Source: Erythrocercus mccallii
Lineage: Eukaryota > Chordata > Aves > Passeriformes > Dicruridae
Length of the DNA stretch: 64,000 nucleotides
Direction of reading: 5' to 3'
Assembly: GCA_013397435.1 (NCBI GenBank)
Contig: VZRG01001686.1
Location: forward strand, 5,105 to 69,104
Part shown: in pieces, positions 47,462-60,411 of the stretch
How positions within the stretch are numbered: the first letter of the stretch is position 1
How the letters are laid out: each line of letters starts with the position of its first letter
Notes under the pieces: generated by a model
Databases searched by the model: none
Told to the model about the DNA's origin: nothing
What the model saw: only the letters and a program-made list of their open reading frames with translations
Made by a program: the position numbers and the translations under genes

Positions 47462-49113
47462 GTGAGTGATGCAAACCTGGCCAGAGGACAGCTTAGTTTG
47501 GGTGTTGGATAGATATTTCTTTGAAATAAACCAGCCAAGGTGGCCACTCTCTGGAGAATGGTCCCACTCTCTGGAGAACTGGCAATGTCCCAGTGACCAT
47601 TTAAGAATCCTCTGTCTATATTTGAACAGAGAAATTCTAACGAAGCAAAACCACAACCTTTGTCCCAACCTTTCATCCCCAGGAAAAATCCTTTGTGCCA
47701 GAAATGAGCAAGGAGAAAATCTGCTTTGTCTTCAGTATTGTGCAAATTTTATGAAAATTGTCTTTAAAATAAGCTTCAGTAGGAAATGATGTAGTAATGT
47801 GCCTGGCAAGTTCCTAGGGATGCATAAGATGAAGCTGTAGCAAAAACATGCTTCAATTTCATCTGTGGTATGGGCTGTAATTTTGAAAAACCCTAACCCA
47901 ACTGTAATTGCTAAATGAACCCCTAATTCACTCTTCCTTTCTGGTTTGATTCATTTAGATGAGAAAATACTGTGATTTTTAACTGCTCTTCATTGTTTTT
48001 CTTTGCTTAAGTGGTTTTGTAAGTCTCAGTTAAATATAAACCATATTTCTTAGAACCTTGCAGACTTTTCTGTTATTCTGTCAAAGCCACAGGTGAATAA
48101 AGGTTTGCAGAGATTAGGGCCAATAGAAGTCCCATCCTAGTGCCATTTAAAGTAAATGGTGTTGACTTTAAAATTTGGGATTTGTAGAAAAATCGAGTTT
48201 ATGATCCATTTTTTTTCCCCTCTTTTGGAGTGTTTGCATTTCAAAACTGAGCTTGAATCTGCCCTCCGTGAACCTGTTCCAACAGTTTATTTTTAAGGTT
48301 ATGTCAAGACAAGAAAGAGGCTTATCTTTCAGTCTTACAGCTCTCCAATGAGAAAAGATTTTGCAGAGCCCAGCTCACAGTGGCTCTTGTGGCACCTGAG
48401 TGGTGAAGTTTCCAGAGCTGCAGCTCTTTCTGTGGCATAAATGCTATGAAGCTTTTTTTTTTGTTGTTGCTGTTTTTTTGGTCATGGTCTCAGTTTTGAT
48501 CTGGGTTTAACCTTGAATTCCAAAGAGCCTGTTCCTGTGCAGCCTTTGCTGCCAGGCTTTCCTCTCAGTGTTTGTTTCTGTTAATAAAGGGTTTGCTTTA
48601 ATTGTTTATGCTCTTGCTTAACATTAAAAAAAAAAAAGAGATATTTTCCCTGATGGTGCTGAAAGCTGGTGGTTTCTGAGACAAAATTCTAAAATCCAGA
48701 CATGATAGGTGTAACATATCTGTCCTAATGGCAGGTGACTGCCTTCTGCTGTGCCATTGCCTTCAGCTTGGAGTGGCTGAAAACAACAGGCAATGCATTT
48801 TAATTCCATTTGATCGTGCCACAATCCCATAGATGGGAGTAACGAGAGCAGAAAGCCAATTTGCTAAAGAGCCCAAATTGATCCAAGCCACAGTGCTCAG
48901 CAGCAAACTGCTGTCAGCAAAATAATTGAACTCTGTGAGTGTCAAAGCTTGTTTGGAACGGTTTGGAAGTGATGGATGGGGCAAAGGTTGATGGTGCTGC
49001 ACCTTTCCCTGACACCTTCAGTCCAACTTCTTGCACTCAGGACATCTTTTTGTACCACCACAGCCTTATCTCAGAGCTTCTCTTGAGGGTTTGGCAGCCT
49101 TATTCTATACCTA

Positions 49114-49119
49114 GTGTGC

Positions 49120-49151
<32 letters not shown>
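49114..49151. repeat. (TG)n/(TA)n dinucleotide microsatellite
   Basis: GTGTGCG followed by an uninterrupted TG run that grades into TATATATA. It lies in UMODL1 intron 1 and is likely polymorphic. Confidence 0.95.
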
Positions 49152-49152
<1 letters not shown>

Positions 49153-49774
49153 TACGTAGTATCAATGTTTAAGTATGAAATATGACTTCATATCGGCTCT
49201 GACAGCTGTAGCTTCCAATTATAAACTGTGTCTAATTCTACACCATCTAATTCTCAGTTTCATACCTGTATTTATGTTGCACATTGCTGTAGAGACTAAG
49301 CCAGCTCAGCTGACACTGGAATTTTTAGCCTTCCAGTGCTACGTCCTTGCTGCAGCCTCGGCTCTGCATGGACGACACGAATCCTCAGAGCTCTCCTTAC
49401 TCAGTTTTTCCCTTCCAGTCCCTGCTTTGCTCTTGCCAGGCTTTACGTGAGCTCTGGAGAACAGGAGGGATCCTAGGGTTGAGGAACAAGGCTGAGCTCT
49501 TGCTTCTTACCTGCCCTACTCCCCTCTAACCTGATTTTACACTGTAACAGTCTGATTCCTTAATACAGGAGTTTCTTGTTTTCAGAGAACGATGTTTGTC
49601 CTGCTCGTGTCTCCTTCCCTGGTCACAACAGATGTTTGTGCACTTCCTCCAGAGAAAGGCTATAACCAGAATTATTTAGGTATTAATTCTGTTCCACTCT
49701 GGTTATTTAGCCATTCAGGTTACAAACTAATTAAAAAAACAAGAAAAAAAAGGTTGAAGCAAGATTCCCGCCTT

Positions 49775-49786
49775 CCCCCCCCCCCC
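49775..49786. repeat. C12 homopolymer
   Basis: Twelve consecutive C (G12 on minus) in UMODL1 intron 1. The length is unreliable in most sequencing chemistries. Confidence 0.9.
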
Positions 49787-52002
49787 ATCAACACCTAGAT
49801 GCCTAGAAGCATTTGCAGAGAAAGGTATTCTTGGAGCAGTGTTAACACATGGCAAGGGAATGCTTTCCAAAATGCAATGACAGCTGCCTGCTTCTTGTGC
49901 CTCATGTGAGGTGTTAATGGATCAAATGTCTTGAATAAAAGGCAACCCTTAATCTCTGATTCCTGCTCCAGAACCCACATTTGTTCTCCTTTCCCATTCT
50001 TCCAGAGAGTTATCCTAAAGTTAGCCAGAGGGAGAGGTCACCTTGCTTTCTCTGGCTCATTTCTCCTTCCATTTCCTCCTGCACAGCCATGTCCTGGTCA
50101 GAACTCCATCCCAGCCTTTGGGATCCTCTCCTGGCTCAGGCAAGGTTGAGCCAGGCTTTGAGACAGGCTGGGTGTCTTCCTGTCCCTCTTGACCACCTCC
50201 TTCCACTCCCTGCTGAGGAGAAAGAGCAGCCCTGGTGCCCCTCAGGGACGGGGAGACCTCTCAGCCTCTGTCCCCAGAGCTACAGGGAGGGGACACAATG
50301 GGGCCCTGCTGGAGGCTGCCCAGGAGGAAGAAGCAGGGACTGGAGTTTCCAGCAATGCCCTCACTCTCAGTATTTTCCTGCTGACTTGCTCCAAGCAGCA
50401 GCACAGAGTCCCTGGAGCCTGCTGGGAGCTCTTGGCTCTCCCAGGCACACCCTGGAGCACAACCCAGCATCAGCTCTGCCTTTTGCTGCAGGAGGAAGGC
50501 ACAGATGAGTGAAACAGAGCAGGGCTGAGCTTCCAGAGGCCATTTCTAGGCACCAAGTCTACTCCATGTTTTCTTCTGGACCGTCCCTGCACTACAAATG
50601 GATCCTCCTCTCCAAAGCTCTTTTCCTAGTCCTGCTCAAATTGCACAAATGCTTTGTGTTTAGCTGGAAAGCTAAATGTGATAAAAGCACAGGATTCCTA
50701 AAAGCCTGACAATTCTTTTTTTTTTTCCTTCCTGAATAGTTTTTAATATGTTTCATATTTTCAGGCAGGAGATAAGTTGTACAAATAAGATAAGCTGTAA
50801 ATGTTTTAATTGTATGTCTGTTGTGTATATTGTGTTGGCTGACCCTGGTGCCCTGAGAGCTCTCAGAAAAAAAAAACCAACAAAACCAGTCCTGCTATAT
50901 TTGAATCTCTGCAGCTAATTCATATTTATCCTTATTAAAGTTTCTTCTGCTTTGGCTGGAGGATGATGCAGGCGTTTTAATTCCATCCGATCTGTTTCCC
51001 AAATGGGACACAGGGTGACTCAGCCCCTCTGGCTTCTATAACATCTCATTAGGAGCCAGCCTGATGTCTGTGACATGACTGTAGGTTGCTTACTGCTAAT
51101 TCTTAAACTCCATCTGCTTTTGTTGCCTTTGTTGGGGTTTCTTTGTGTTGTTTGGTGTTTGGGTTTTTTTCCCCCATCTCTGCTGAAGTATTTCAGTTCT
51201 AAGTAAAGCACATAACAAGTTCGCTCTTCATCAGAAATGGTTACAAAACCCTGGAAGCTGAGTCCCATCCCCAGACCTGTGTGAAATGATGCAGTTAATG
51301 ACCTTATCACTGGCTTTGTTTATACTCAAAGTCAATGAACCACTGCAGGTTTCCAGTGGCCTGATCAACAAGGTCTGCCGCAAATGCAGAGAGGCAGCAT
51401 GGGATCTCCAGGAATACCTTTTGTGTCAGATACCTGGAAGTGCTTCCCAGTGATGTATGAGTCCCCAGTTTTAGCCTAGGGTGATGTCTGAAGGATGTCT
51501 TGTTCCAGACATCTACTGTGACTCATCTGCCCATGAGTTCCTCACCCTTTGTTCCCTTTATAGTCAGTGGAGAGTGATGAAGGCTTTGGCAGCAGGAGAC
51601 TGGAGTGGGCTTTTAAACTACTCGGATGACTCTGCCCTGGAAGTGCCTATTGTGCTCTATGGTTAATTTATATTATCATGTGTAAATTTCCTTACTAGTA
51701 ACTTCAGTTAAATTGCCCTTTATCCGCCTTGCACCTGAAGGCACTGAGAACTCTTGGAATTTTCTGCCAGTCTTCATCCTTTGGTGACCAAAGTGATGCC
51801 TATGACAAGCAGTCACTACCAATTCTTTCTTGTGTCTGTTTTCTGAAGCCATGGTCTTCCCAACACCATGGAAATCCTTCATCTGTCTTAGTTCTGTCAC
51901 TGCTTTCTTATAACACTGTTGTTCACTGGATACTACAGGGAACTTCTGCTCAGGGGTGACAAGTTAACGCTGATCCCTTTCTTTCCTGTTTCTGTTTCCT
52001 AG

Positions 52003-52241
52003 AAAAAGGCCTCTCTTTGCTGGGGTACCATCAGTGCAACTACACCCTGACCAGAAGTGTGTTTAAAATGGTTGCCTACCAAAGTCCTATAAGAACACCT
52101 CCTGTGGAGGGTGGATCCCACGGATGGTGTGTCCCCAGACCCACCATAGAACACAGTTTCACAGTGTTGGAGTCCCTGAAACCGTCGCTCTCACAGATTG
52201 CTGTGAAGGATATGAACAAGTTGGACTCTACTGCTCTCTAG
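52003..52241 (+). CDS. UMODL1: UMODL1 exon 2, EMI domain, with an apparent 1-base deletion
   Basis: Acceptor TTTCCTAG ends at 52002 and donor GTAAGT starts at 52242. Entered in phase 1, the first part reads EKGLSLLGYHQCNYTLTRSV...MVAYQ. The second part matches the EMI domain only in another frame (SYKNTSCGGWIPRMVCP, then ALTDCCEGYEQVGLYCSL). The switch falls at 52083-52084, between CAA (52080-52082) and TCC (52085-52087). The exon is 239 nt, whereas 240 would restore both the frame and the phase-1 exit needed by the WAP exon. Read as given, translation ends in TAG at 52239-52241. The EMI cysteines are all present once the frame change is allowed. One N-glycosylation sequon (NYT) lies near the start. 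This is either an assembly indel or a true inactivating mutation. Confidence 0.9.
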
Positions 52242-55200
52242 GTAAGTTTTAGTCAGATTAAGAGAGGAAATAAATGCTTCTTATGGAAGAAGATTCACTT
52301 CAGCTGAGATGTGTAACGCTTAATTCAGTTCTTGGCCATAGGTTTCTATTCACTGAAATAAATGAGTTTAAAATAATGTAAATTTTGTCCAACATGGCAA
52401 GGAGTAGACATAGCAGACTAAAGTTCCTGATTCTTGCTCTTTGCTACCTCTAGTCACAAATTTACCAAACTTTCAGGGGAGCCTGGGGAAGGCTCCTGCT
52501 TGTTAGCCCTCCAAGGGCCCATTACCTGTCCAGGTTCAGGCCTCTAGCCCTGGCCAAGAGCAATAATTCACTGTTTGGTGCCTGCATTTACACCAGGAGC
52601 TTTCTCCTCAAAAGTAATGCAGGATGCACTTGGGATAACATCTCCTTTGATGTGGAGCAAGATCTGTTCCCAAAATGCAAACCCAATTTTGGTTCAAATT
52701 TAAAACAACCTCAGGGCAACTTGGTACCGGATGCTTTCCAACCAAAACTACACTAGGACCCATTTTCTAAAGACTTCCTATGGCTGTGTGGGAGGTCTGA
52801 GAACTGGTGAACTTTTTGGTGGATCTGATCTAACATCTGAATGTTAATAATGCTCTACACAGGAAGACTTAATCACCTTTGTCTCAAGATGGAAGCTTTT
52901 TCCCCTTCCCACATCAGGGTTACCAACTGTCAATCAGAAATTCCCAGTTTTATCAGAACTTGAGACATAGGTGGAGGGGACTCAACTTTCTTTCTCCAAT
53001 GGATAAATTTAGATGCTTTTAAGCTGAACAAGCATCTTGAAGTATCTAAACCAGCACTGAACTGTTCTGTCATCCAGAAAAGTTCTGCAGGACATAGTTT
53101 TGTTTCCTATTTTCAGTATGACATTGCATTTTCTCTATTTCCACTTTTCAGTATGGACCTGGGCATTTACATAATCACACACAGGAACAGCAGATTGAAA
53201 GGAAAGGTTCTGTTGCAGCCCTGGCCCTTGTTTTGGGTCATAAGACTTGGGTGACTCAGATCTGTGGGAATGTCCCCAAACCTGCTCCTGCACCGGATCA
53301 TATAACGTGACATGAGGGGGGATGAGCCATATGTCCTGTCATGGGATCTGTCAAGAACAATGTGTTCATCCCACATTTAAGTTGCTTCAGAGCATTGGAG
53401 AAAGAACTTCCAATTTATTTTTTTCCCCAGGCATTTTCTTCACAGTCACAGGTAGAATATTGCGTCTAGCAGGATTTTAACAGAAGAATGAGAACACAAA
53501 AATGGTCGATGTGTTTTACTTGTTCCTAAAATGATTTGCTAGAGAAGAGAAATTAAAGCATAATTCCTGATTTAGTGTGTCCTGCTATTGTTTGGCTCCA
53601 TGGCTGTTGTGGACTCCCAGCAAAGCAGAATTTGAGCTGCAGGTTGCTGTGTGCCCCAAGCAGATTTGTCAGATAGGCAAAGGATCTGCTGCTGATCATC
53701 TCTATTTTCCAAGCATCAGTTCCACGCTGGGGAAAATCTCCAGTACATCTAATTATGGTGGAAAAGTTACTTCGGTGAAGCCTTTTGGAGATACAGACAT
53801 GTGCATACATGTGTGCCTGTAAGTATCAAATGGCAAGACTTAGAGGCAATCAGAGAAAATGGCTTTTTAATTCTGTAGTACAAGGAAAGAGCTGTGCCAG
53901 GTAAATGTGGAAAACTCACCATGGTTGTCACTGTTTGCACAAGAAATTCAGGTGTTTCTGAACCTCTGAAAATCAACGCCATCTTCCTGGGTGGGAAAAA
54001 AAAAAGCGCATCCTAGTAACGCTTGAAATATTTCTTTCCCAGTATAATTCTTTCTCTTAAAAGCATCTCTAGGGATATTTTAGGCTTGAGAGCTGTTGAT
54101 GATTCTGTTTCATCTAACATGAACAAATCTGTAAATCTCTTGTAAAGCTTAGCTGCACAATTTCCCTTGCCATGTTGTTGATGGGGACTCTGGGCAAGTT
54201 TGTCCATGAAACACTGTGGTCACCCTGACACTTTTTCCTGTCAAAGTTAAATTGGGAATATTTAAAACCATTTAAGGATTTGTATGGCTTCTAGGTGATT
54301 TCCATGTTTACATTATTCTGGTATCTTTGCTTTTCAGGGCATTAGTCATAAATTCTGTGAATGGTAATGCAGTGTCTAGACACAGTCTTAAATAAATGAT
54401 GAGAAGAGAAACTGGAACTGCAGAAATTATTGCACAGCTCACTGTTGAACTACTGTTATTTTCTTCTTGACGTTATCCATGTTGGCGTGCTCTCCATCCT
54501 ACCAGGAGTGGAAAGGTCTCCATGACCTTTCACAGCAGGTGTTCCTGGCCACTCCTCACCTTCTCTTCCTAGAGGGAAACAATTACCCCTGCCTGGGATA
54601 TGGCAGGCCCTGCTTTTATTATTTCTTTACTGTTGGGGAAAAAATGTTTAGCTCAATGGTCATGTTGCTCTGGTAGTTCTTACTAGTTGTGTGTCTATCC
54701 ATAGGGATAGTGGTACAGGTGCACACACAAATGACTTTGACATTTTTAATTAACAGCTGGAAAGTTAAATATCTAAAAGTTAGGAAGTGCTGGAATAAAT
54801 TCTTATGGTAGAATTAAATAAAACAACCTTTGTCTTCTCTCTTTTTGTCCATGCATGCAGGTCAGTGAACTCTTTTAGATCCAGCCCTGCCATGCCCCAA
54901 GGACCACATTTCCCAGGTGGCCAGGGGTGATGGAGCCCCTCTGAGGAGCTCCCCAGAGTGTGCCATCCTGACCTCCACATTCAGTGCTCTGCTCAGCCTC
55001 TCACTGAGTAGAGAATTATTTATCACCTCTTCAGGTGAATCCTGGGGGATTCACAGGCAGCAATTTGTCTTCACAAAGGCTGTGGGAAGCGAGGGAGCTT
55101 CTGTGTCTTTCACAGATGGGCAACTGAGCTGCAGAGAAACTGAGATCAAACCATTCTCTGTTGGCTTCAGACCTGCTTTCAGGTCTTCTTCATAAATCTA

Positions 55201-58200
55201 TTCTGATTTTCATGGTGCTTAGTGCTGCTTTTAACAACTTGTGTGGTTGGGGCACAGGGCTGCAGGTCAGGCTCATGGGCCGGTGAAACCCACGGTTCTG
55301 AAAGGTTTTTTCACCATACAAAACTTCTCCCAGCATCTTGTCTTTTAGGTAGAGATAGGATCCAGTTCTCCAGGCTTGTTTCCAGCTGCCTGAATGGATG
55401 GTATGGTTATTTCTCCTGGTGACTGGCTTGCTGCCCACTTTCCAGCATAAGATGAAACCAGAGCTCCTTATCTGCCATCTAACCCTGCCTGATCCCCAGC
55501 TAGGGAGGGAAGGAGTGCATCAGCACGTGGTGGAGGCTGGTTTTTTAGCACACATGTACAAAAATACCCTGAAATAAGAAGGCCCAAGACAGCTTTAATT
55601 GTGGAGTTTCTTGAGAGCACTTGATTTACAGAATTTACAGGTTTTCAGAACAACAATTACAAAGTGAAAAAAATCTCCTTGTAGGTATGCAAGCAGCTCC
55701 TCAGCAGGCCTGGGACCTTTCAGAGCTGGCATGCAGATGTTCCCATGCTGACCATAGCCAGAGCAGCAGGAGCTGGGGCACAGCTGTCCCTGTGCTCGGC
55801 TGTCACAAGAAAGCCAGGGGACAGTGATGTCACATATGGGCAGCACTGCAGCAGCAGCCTGGGGTGGGAAGGTGCCAGAATGTCCTGTGGGACTTCATCC
55901 AGAAGCAGGTGGCTCTGGCTGCCCTGCAGTTTGTGTCCCTTGTATGCCCCCAGCAGCTGCAGAAATGGGATTATTGGCACCCTTGCCTGTTCCCTGCAGT
56001 GTCTGCTGATGGGAATCCTGTCTGGGATTTGCCTTGTCCCTTTTTAAGCCCACTGAAGCTGTCTGTCTCCACACCCCCTGTGCTGACAAGTTGCAGAAGT
56101 TCCCTCCTGTTTGGGTAAAGAAGTGAGTTCTTTCATCCGTTTTATTATTGTGGGCTCTGGTGAAAACAGAGCCTTCACCTTGCCCCCTGCCTTTGGGATT
56201 TTGTAAACCTTGATCACATCCTCCTCCAAGGCAAAAGTAGCACCCAGGAAGGGTGTTAAATATTTTTCAGATGCTGGATCAGCATAAATCCCAATTAAAC
56301 CCCTGGAGAGACAATCAGGATGGAAAACATCCACCTGAGCAAGTAAAGCCTACCAAATGCTCCAAGACCCCCAAACCAGGGTTGTATGATGAAAACTGCC
56401 AGCCTGCCTTTGGAACAGACTTTCCCAGGAGCTTTCTCTGTAATTTCATAGATTTGTCTCCACCTTCTGATACCTGAGACAAATGCAGGGTGCTGGTCCC
56501 TGGCTCTGACACACCCTCTGGAAGAAACCACCCCTTGCAGATGGAAAGAGGGAGAGGAAGGCTGAGCTGATGTTGTCCCTCACCATCAATCTCCTGGGAG
56601 ATGCCCCATCAGATCCAGCAGCTGTCCAGAGGCAGGCTGGCAAGTGACCTTTGGTTGCTAAGCTGCAGTTCTGCTTCCATACATTTATGTAAATAACGGA
56701 GGAGAAAAGCCTGTACTCCATCCAAATGACAGAGGAGTTGGCTGGCTTGCTCCTCACTGCTTGCTTGGTAGGTGACTGTCCCCAGCATGATTGAAGAGGA
56801 GAGCACAAATTGAATTTCCAAAGTGCATCTGGTACAATTAGGCAGAAATGTGAAGTGAATCCACCTCTGTTTCTGCTGATCCAAAAACGATGACCTTTTG
56901 ATTTCAGATAAATGGCTGCTGTGGCACCCAGCCAGGATTCAATGGTGTTTTCTGAGACTGCATGTGACTCATTAAACCATTTACACTGCAGTTAAACACA
57001 CCAAAAAAAAAAAAAAAAAAAAAAAAAAGACCCAGGTGGGAAAAAACCCTCCCTGCTTTGAACCTCAAACCTGCTTGAACTGCACTTGAATCTCAGAGCT
57101 GGAGGAATTTCCATGCCTGGGTCCAGCTGACCAGGATCCATCTGGTTTGTACAGTAAGGAGCACTGGTGAATAGGGGATTTCCTAACACGGGGAAATCCC
57201 TTGGTGCTTGTGTTTGTGGAAAATCCAGTGAGAGAGGCTGCCTAGCTCCCTGCACAGAAGGCTGAGAAGGAGCAATCACTTGAGGACAGGAATGTGTGTG
57301 AGACTCAGCTAAGGACAACCAAGACTGTGTCACATCTTAACGAGGCTTTGAAAATCATGAGAGATTTCTAGGAAAAGGACCTGTTTGGGGGAACCACCTG
57401 CAGTGCCAGTCCCAGAGAGAGGAGCACCTGGAATGAGCATGTGGTAGCAAGTTACGTAGCTTCAGTTTAAATCTTGGTTAATCAAGATAATTTCCCTGGC
57501 TAAGAAAGTTATTTTGCTGAGGCCAAAAGTGCTAGATTCAATATCCCCTCCTGCTTCTCAAAACCTCACATTTACTCTCATCCAGAGCCTTGGGATAACA
57601 GAAATTGTAAACCCACAGAAGTGACTGTTCATGATAGATTTATAGTTTGCCGTGGACCTTTCTTTTGCTATGGGCTTTTTTACGTCAAATGTGGTTTTCA
57701 TGCACCACAACTGTTTCTGTTGCTACAGTCAGGTTCATTTTTCTCCTGGCTGACTTTAATTGCCCAGTAAAGGATCAAAAACCTGGAGGTGCAAAACAAA
57801 TGGAAAAGAGATTTCTTTCAGGTTGCTTAGAAAGACCAGAGCTGAGCATTACTCGGAGCTGTGTTTGAGAGTGTGGGTAAAGAAGTGAGTTTGTAGGGCT
57901 TGGAAATATTTTGTCTTTTCCTCCATAGAAGAGATTTTGTGCTGGCACTGACCCAGAACCACTGTCTGCCTTTGGCTTGGGAAGCAGCAAGTCCTGCCTC
58001 AGCTACCCTCTCTGCAGGGCTCTCTGGTGTGGGCTACCAACCTCCTGGAGTGGCTAGCTGGAACAGAATTACTGCAATTAAGGTTAATTTTGTGCCACAA
58101 AATGTTAAAGGAAAGTTCTCAATTTCTATCTTACACAGTACCTGGTTTTCTTTGATCATTATATATTATTTGGATTAGTCACAGCTGATACCAGGCACAT

Positions 58201-58515
58201 TTTCTGTTTCACAGTGCTTCAGTGTCTCCACATTTAGAAACTTAACTGTGAGCCCATCCATCCATAATTATTAATGGGAAGTTAGAAACTCAAAATTTCT
58301 GTAACAGAAATGTCATGGACAAGAGAAAGATCTGAGAATATTTACACCCTTGAAATGAAATAATGATATTTTAGGCTGCTGTTTTCTTCCCATTAAAAAC
58401 TCAGAACAGACACACTTCTAAAATGAGGAGGAGGTGTTTGGTATAAATTAAATATCACAATTTTATGGAAACGACTCTCTGTATTTTTGTTCTCAGAAAT
58501 GTTTTTGTTACTTAG
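52242..58515 (+). other. UMODL1: UMODL1 intron 2
   Basis: Donor GTAAGT to acceptor TTACTTAG, about 6.3 kb, phase 1 if the EMI frame is restored. It contains an A26 tract (57003-57028) and a GC-rich patch at 55690-56060. Small open frames here have no recognisable domains. No CR1 copy seen. Confidence 0.75.
57003..57028. repeat. A26 homopolymer
   Basis: Twenty-six A in UMODL1 intron 2, preceded by TTAAACACACC. No AATAAA immediately before it and no recognisable element body upstream, so it is recorded only as a homopolymer. Confidence 0.9.
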
Positions 58516-58677
58516 CACTCAATAGATCCAGTGTATTTGCCTCAAGACCTGGTATTTGTCCAGTGAAGGATATGGAAACATTTGATTACCCTTGCACGTT
58601 CGATACTGAATGTCCAGGGCTGAAAAAATGCTGCAGCTCATCCAAAGGAGCAGGCTGTGTGGATCCCATGCCAGAGG
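58516..58677 (+). CDS. UMODL1: UMODL1 exon 3, WAP-type four-disulfide-core domain
   Basis: Acceptor TTACTTAG, donor GTATGT, phase 1 in and out (162 nt). It reads LNRSSVFASRPGICP, then PCTFDTECPGLKKCC, then GAGCVDPMPE. The CP start, the DxxCPGxxKCC core and the final GC follow the WAP pattern, but only six cysteines are present; human UMODL1 also appears reduced in this domain. One sequon (NRS). WAP domains often act as protease inhibitors or extracellular binding modules; a function in this protein is not established here. The frame is clean and contiguous with exon 4. Confidence 0.93.
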
Positions 58678-59083
58678 GTATGTTACTGATAAATTCAACG
58701 CTGCTTCTAATAGAAATATTCTTAATTTTCCCTCCTGAGGGTAGGAGTGGGCAGGAAAACTGTTACCATAGCTCTTCCTAAAACAAATACAGGAATCTGC
58801 CTTGGATGGATTCCAGGATACTCAGCTTCAGTGCTTGCACCCGTGAGCACTGAGTGGTGTGTGGGTGCTGTGGGTCCTGCAAACCTTCCCTGGCTCCTTC
58901 TCCTTGGCTGGCTCCTCTGCCTGTGGCATATGGCAAAGGAGGCCCTTGCTGGTGGCTGTTCCTGGGACCCTACATTTGCCAAATTCAATCTTGCTTTGTT
59001 TCCTCAGAGCCTCCCTGAAGCTCTGTTGCCTTCTGTAGCACCAGACCTCAGATGACCTGGCTGTTTTATTTCCTACGCTGCAG
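58678..59083 (+). other. UMODL1: UMODL1 intron 3
   Basis: Short intron of 406 nt, GTATGT to GCTGCAG, phase 1. Open frames on both strands here are shadows with no domain. Confidence 0.8.
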
Positions 59084-59190
59084 GGAGGATGTTCTGGTAC
59101 AACGTGACAGTGCTTGTGAAAATGGATTTTAATGAATTAATCCGGGTGGATTCCCACCTTCTGAATCATTCCCGCCTTTTGCAGTCCATG
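59084..59190 (+). CDS. UMODL1: UMODL1 exon 4, first part of SEA domain
   Basis: Acceptor ACGCTGCAG, donor GTACGT, 107 nt, phase 1 to phase 0. It reads RMFWYNVTVLVKMDFNEL, then VDSHLLNHSRLLQSM. This matches the start of the first SEA module of UMODL1 (human WYNVTILVKMDF). Two sequons (NVT, NHS). SEA modules are found in heavily glycosylated extracellular proteins and some self-cleave; the cleavage GS-VVV motif is not visible in this part. Confidence 0.95.
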
Positions 59191-60411
59191 GTACGTACAA
59201 AAACCAATTCCTCCCTCGCTGTGCCCATGATTCTGTTACTCAGGGGCCACTCTTTGTTCCCCCTCTGTTCTGCCAAATTGATTTTTTGGCCCTGTTTCTG
59301 ATTATTTCTGTATTTCTGATTCCTGAATGTCAGCTGAGTCCTTAAGCAATTCAAGTAACATCAATTTATCAGCTTCTTTAACAAATTTTTCAGGTTTCTT
59401 CCAAGGACAATTTAAAGACACATTGAAACAAATTTTTTTGCTTAATTTTGCAAATTTTTTCCTGCTTAAGCTGCTTGCTCCATCTCTATCTCAGTTCAGT
59501 TTTGGGTCTCTGACAGCCTGGGAGCAGATTTCAAGACCTTCAAAGCATGATGTTTTCTGATATGGAATTTTAAGTTAAGCCTTTCCAAGACAAACCTATC
59601 TGCCATAATCTGCTGACACTGATGGGCAGGACAATAGAAATGATAAATTGCATGAGTGCAATTCTTCCTCCTATCTGATTTCCCTTTCTCTCATCCTAAA
59701 AAACCATGAAATCCTGGTCCTGTTGCTGTGTAGTAGGGAGTAGGGGCAAGGAGGCACCAAGGCTTTTATATCTTGGTCTAAAGCAAGCTATGTGAAAGTC
59801 AAACACTCAAGAAACGGGGAGTTGAGGTGAAGCTGTTCAATGAGCTGCTACTCAGAGTGTCCTGCTGTCTGTTCCACTGACTCTTAATGCTCAGCCCAGC
59901 AGCAGATCCCTTCTCTCATTCCCGACTCTCAGGTGGGATGGCTTGGTGCCTCTGGGCTCTTTCTGTGGCTCTTACTCTCACCCCTCATCCTGAGTCTATT
60001 GCTTTTCCTCTTTTTCTTTCTATTCTATTTGCCAGCAGTCCATTTAGCTGTTCAAAGTCAGAAGAATTGGACAGCTTTATTGCAGGTGAATTGTAGTGGC
60101 CTGTGTAATGTATCGTAATCCACTGAGACTTTGCAAAGCAGGACTTTGCCCACCTCTTCCTGGGTTACACCTCCTGCCGAAGCATTTTGAGATCAGCTCC
60201 ACACCCCCCTGAGCTTGGCATTTCTGTAACATAAATCTGTTGTGAAATGTGAAAAGAAGAACTCACCTTGCATAAATACAGGCCTAAATACTACCACTTT
60301 GCCACGGTTTCTGCATTTCTTTCTGCACTCAGATTATGATAATAACCACTGCATGATTCACGTGCTGGGAAATGACCCAGGTGCTCCAGTGTTTGCTGCC
60401 CTGTTTTCCAG
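59191..60411 (+). other. UMODL1: UMODL1 intron 4
   Basis: Phase 0, GTACGT to TTTTCCAG, about 1.2 kb of unremarkable sequence. No repeat or exon recognised. Confidence 0.8.

Larger units (their letters stand above)
47462..52002 (+). other. UMODL1: UMODL1 intron 1
   Basis: GT (47462) to AG (52001-52002), phase 1, about 4.5 kb. It contains a TG/TA dinucleotide tract (49114-49151), a C12 run (49775-49786), a small direct repeat of CCACTCTCTGGAGAA near 47545-47580, and a GC-rich patch at 50040-50520. The 175-codon frame over that patch has no recognisable domain. No other exon supported. Confidence 0.75.

Noticed and set aside
52017..52241. 74-codon frame in the EMI exon as an independent small protein
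   Set aside because: Its start is internal to the exon and it ends in a stop created by the frame change; the region is clearly one UMODL1 EMI exon.
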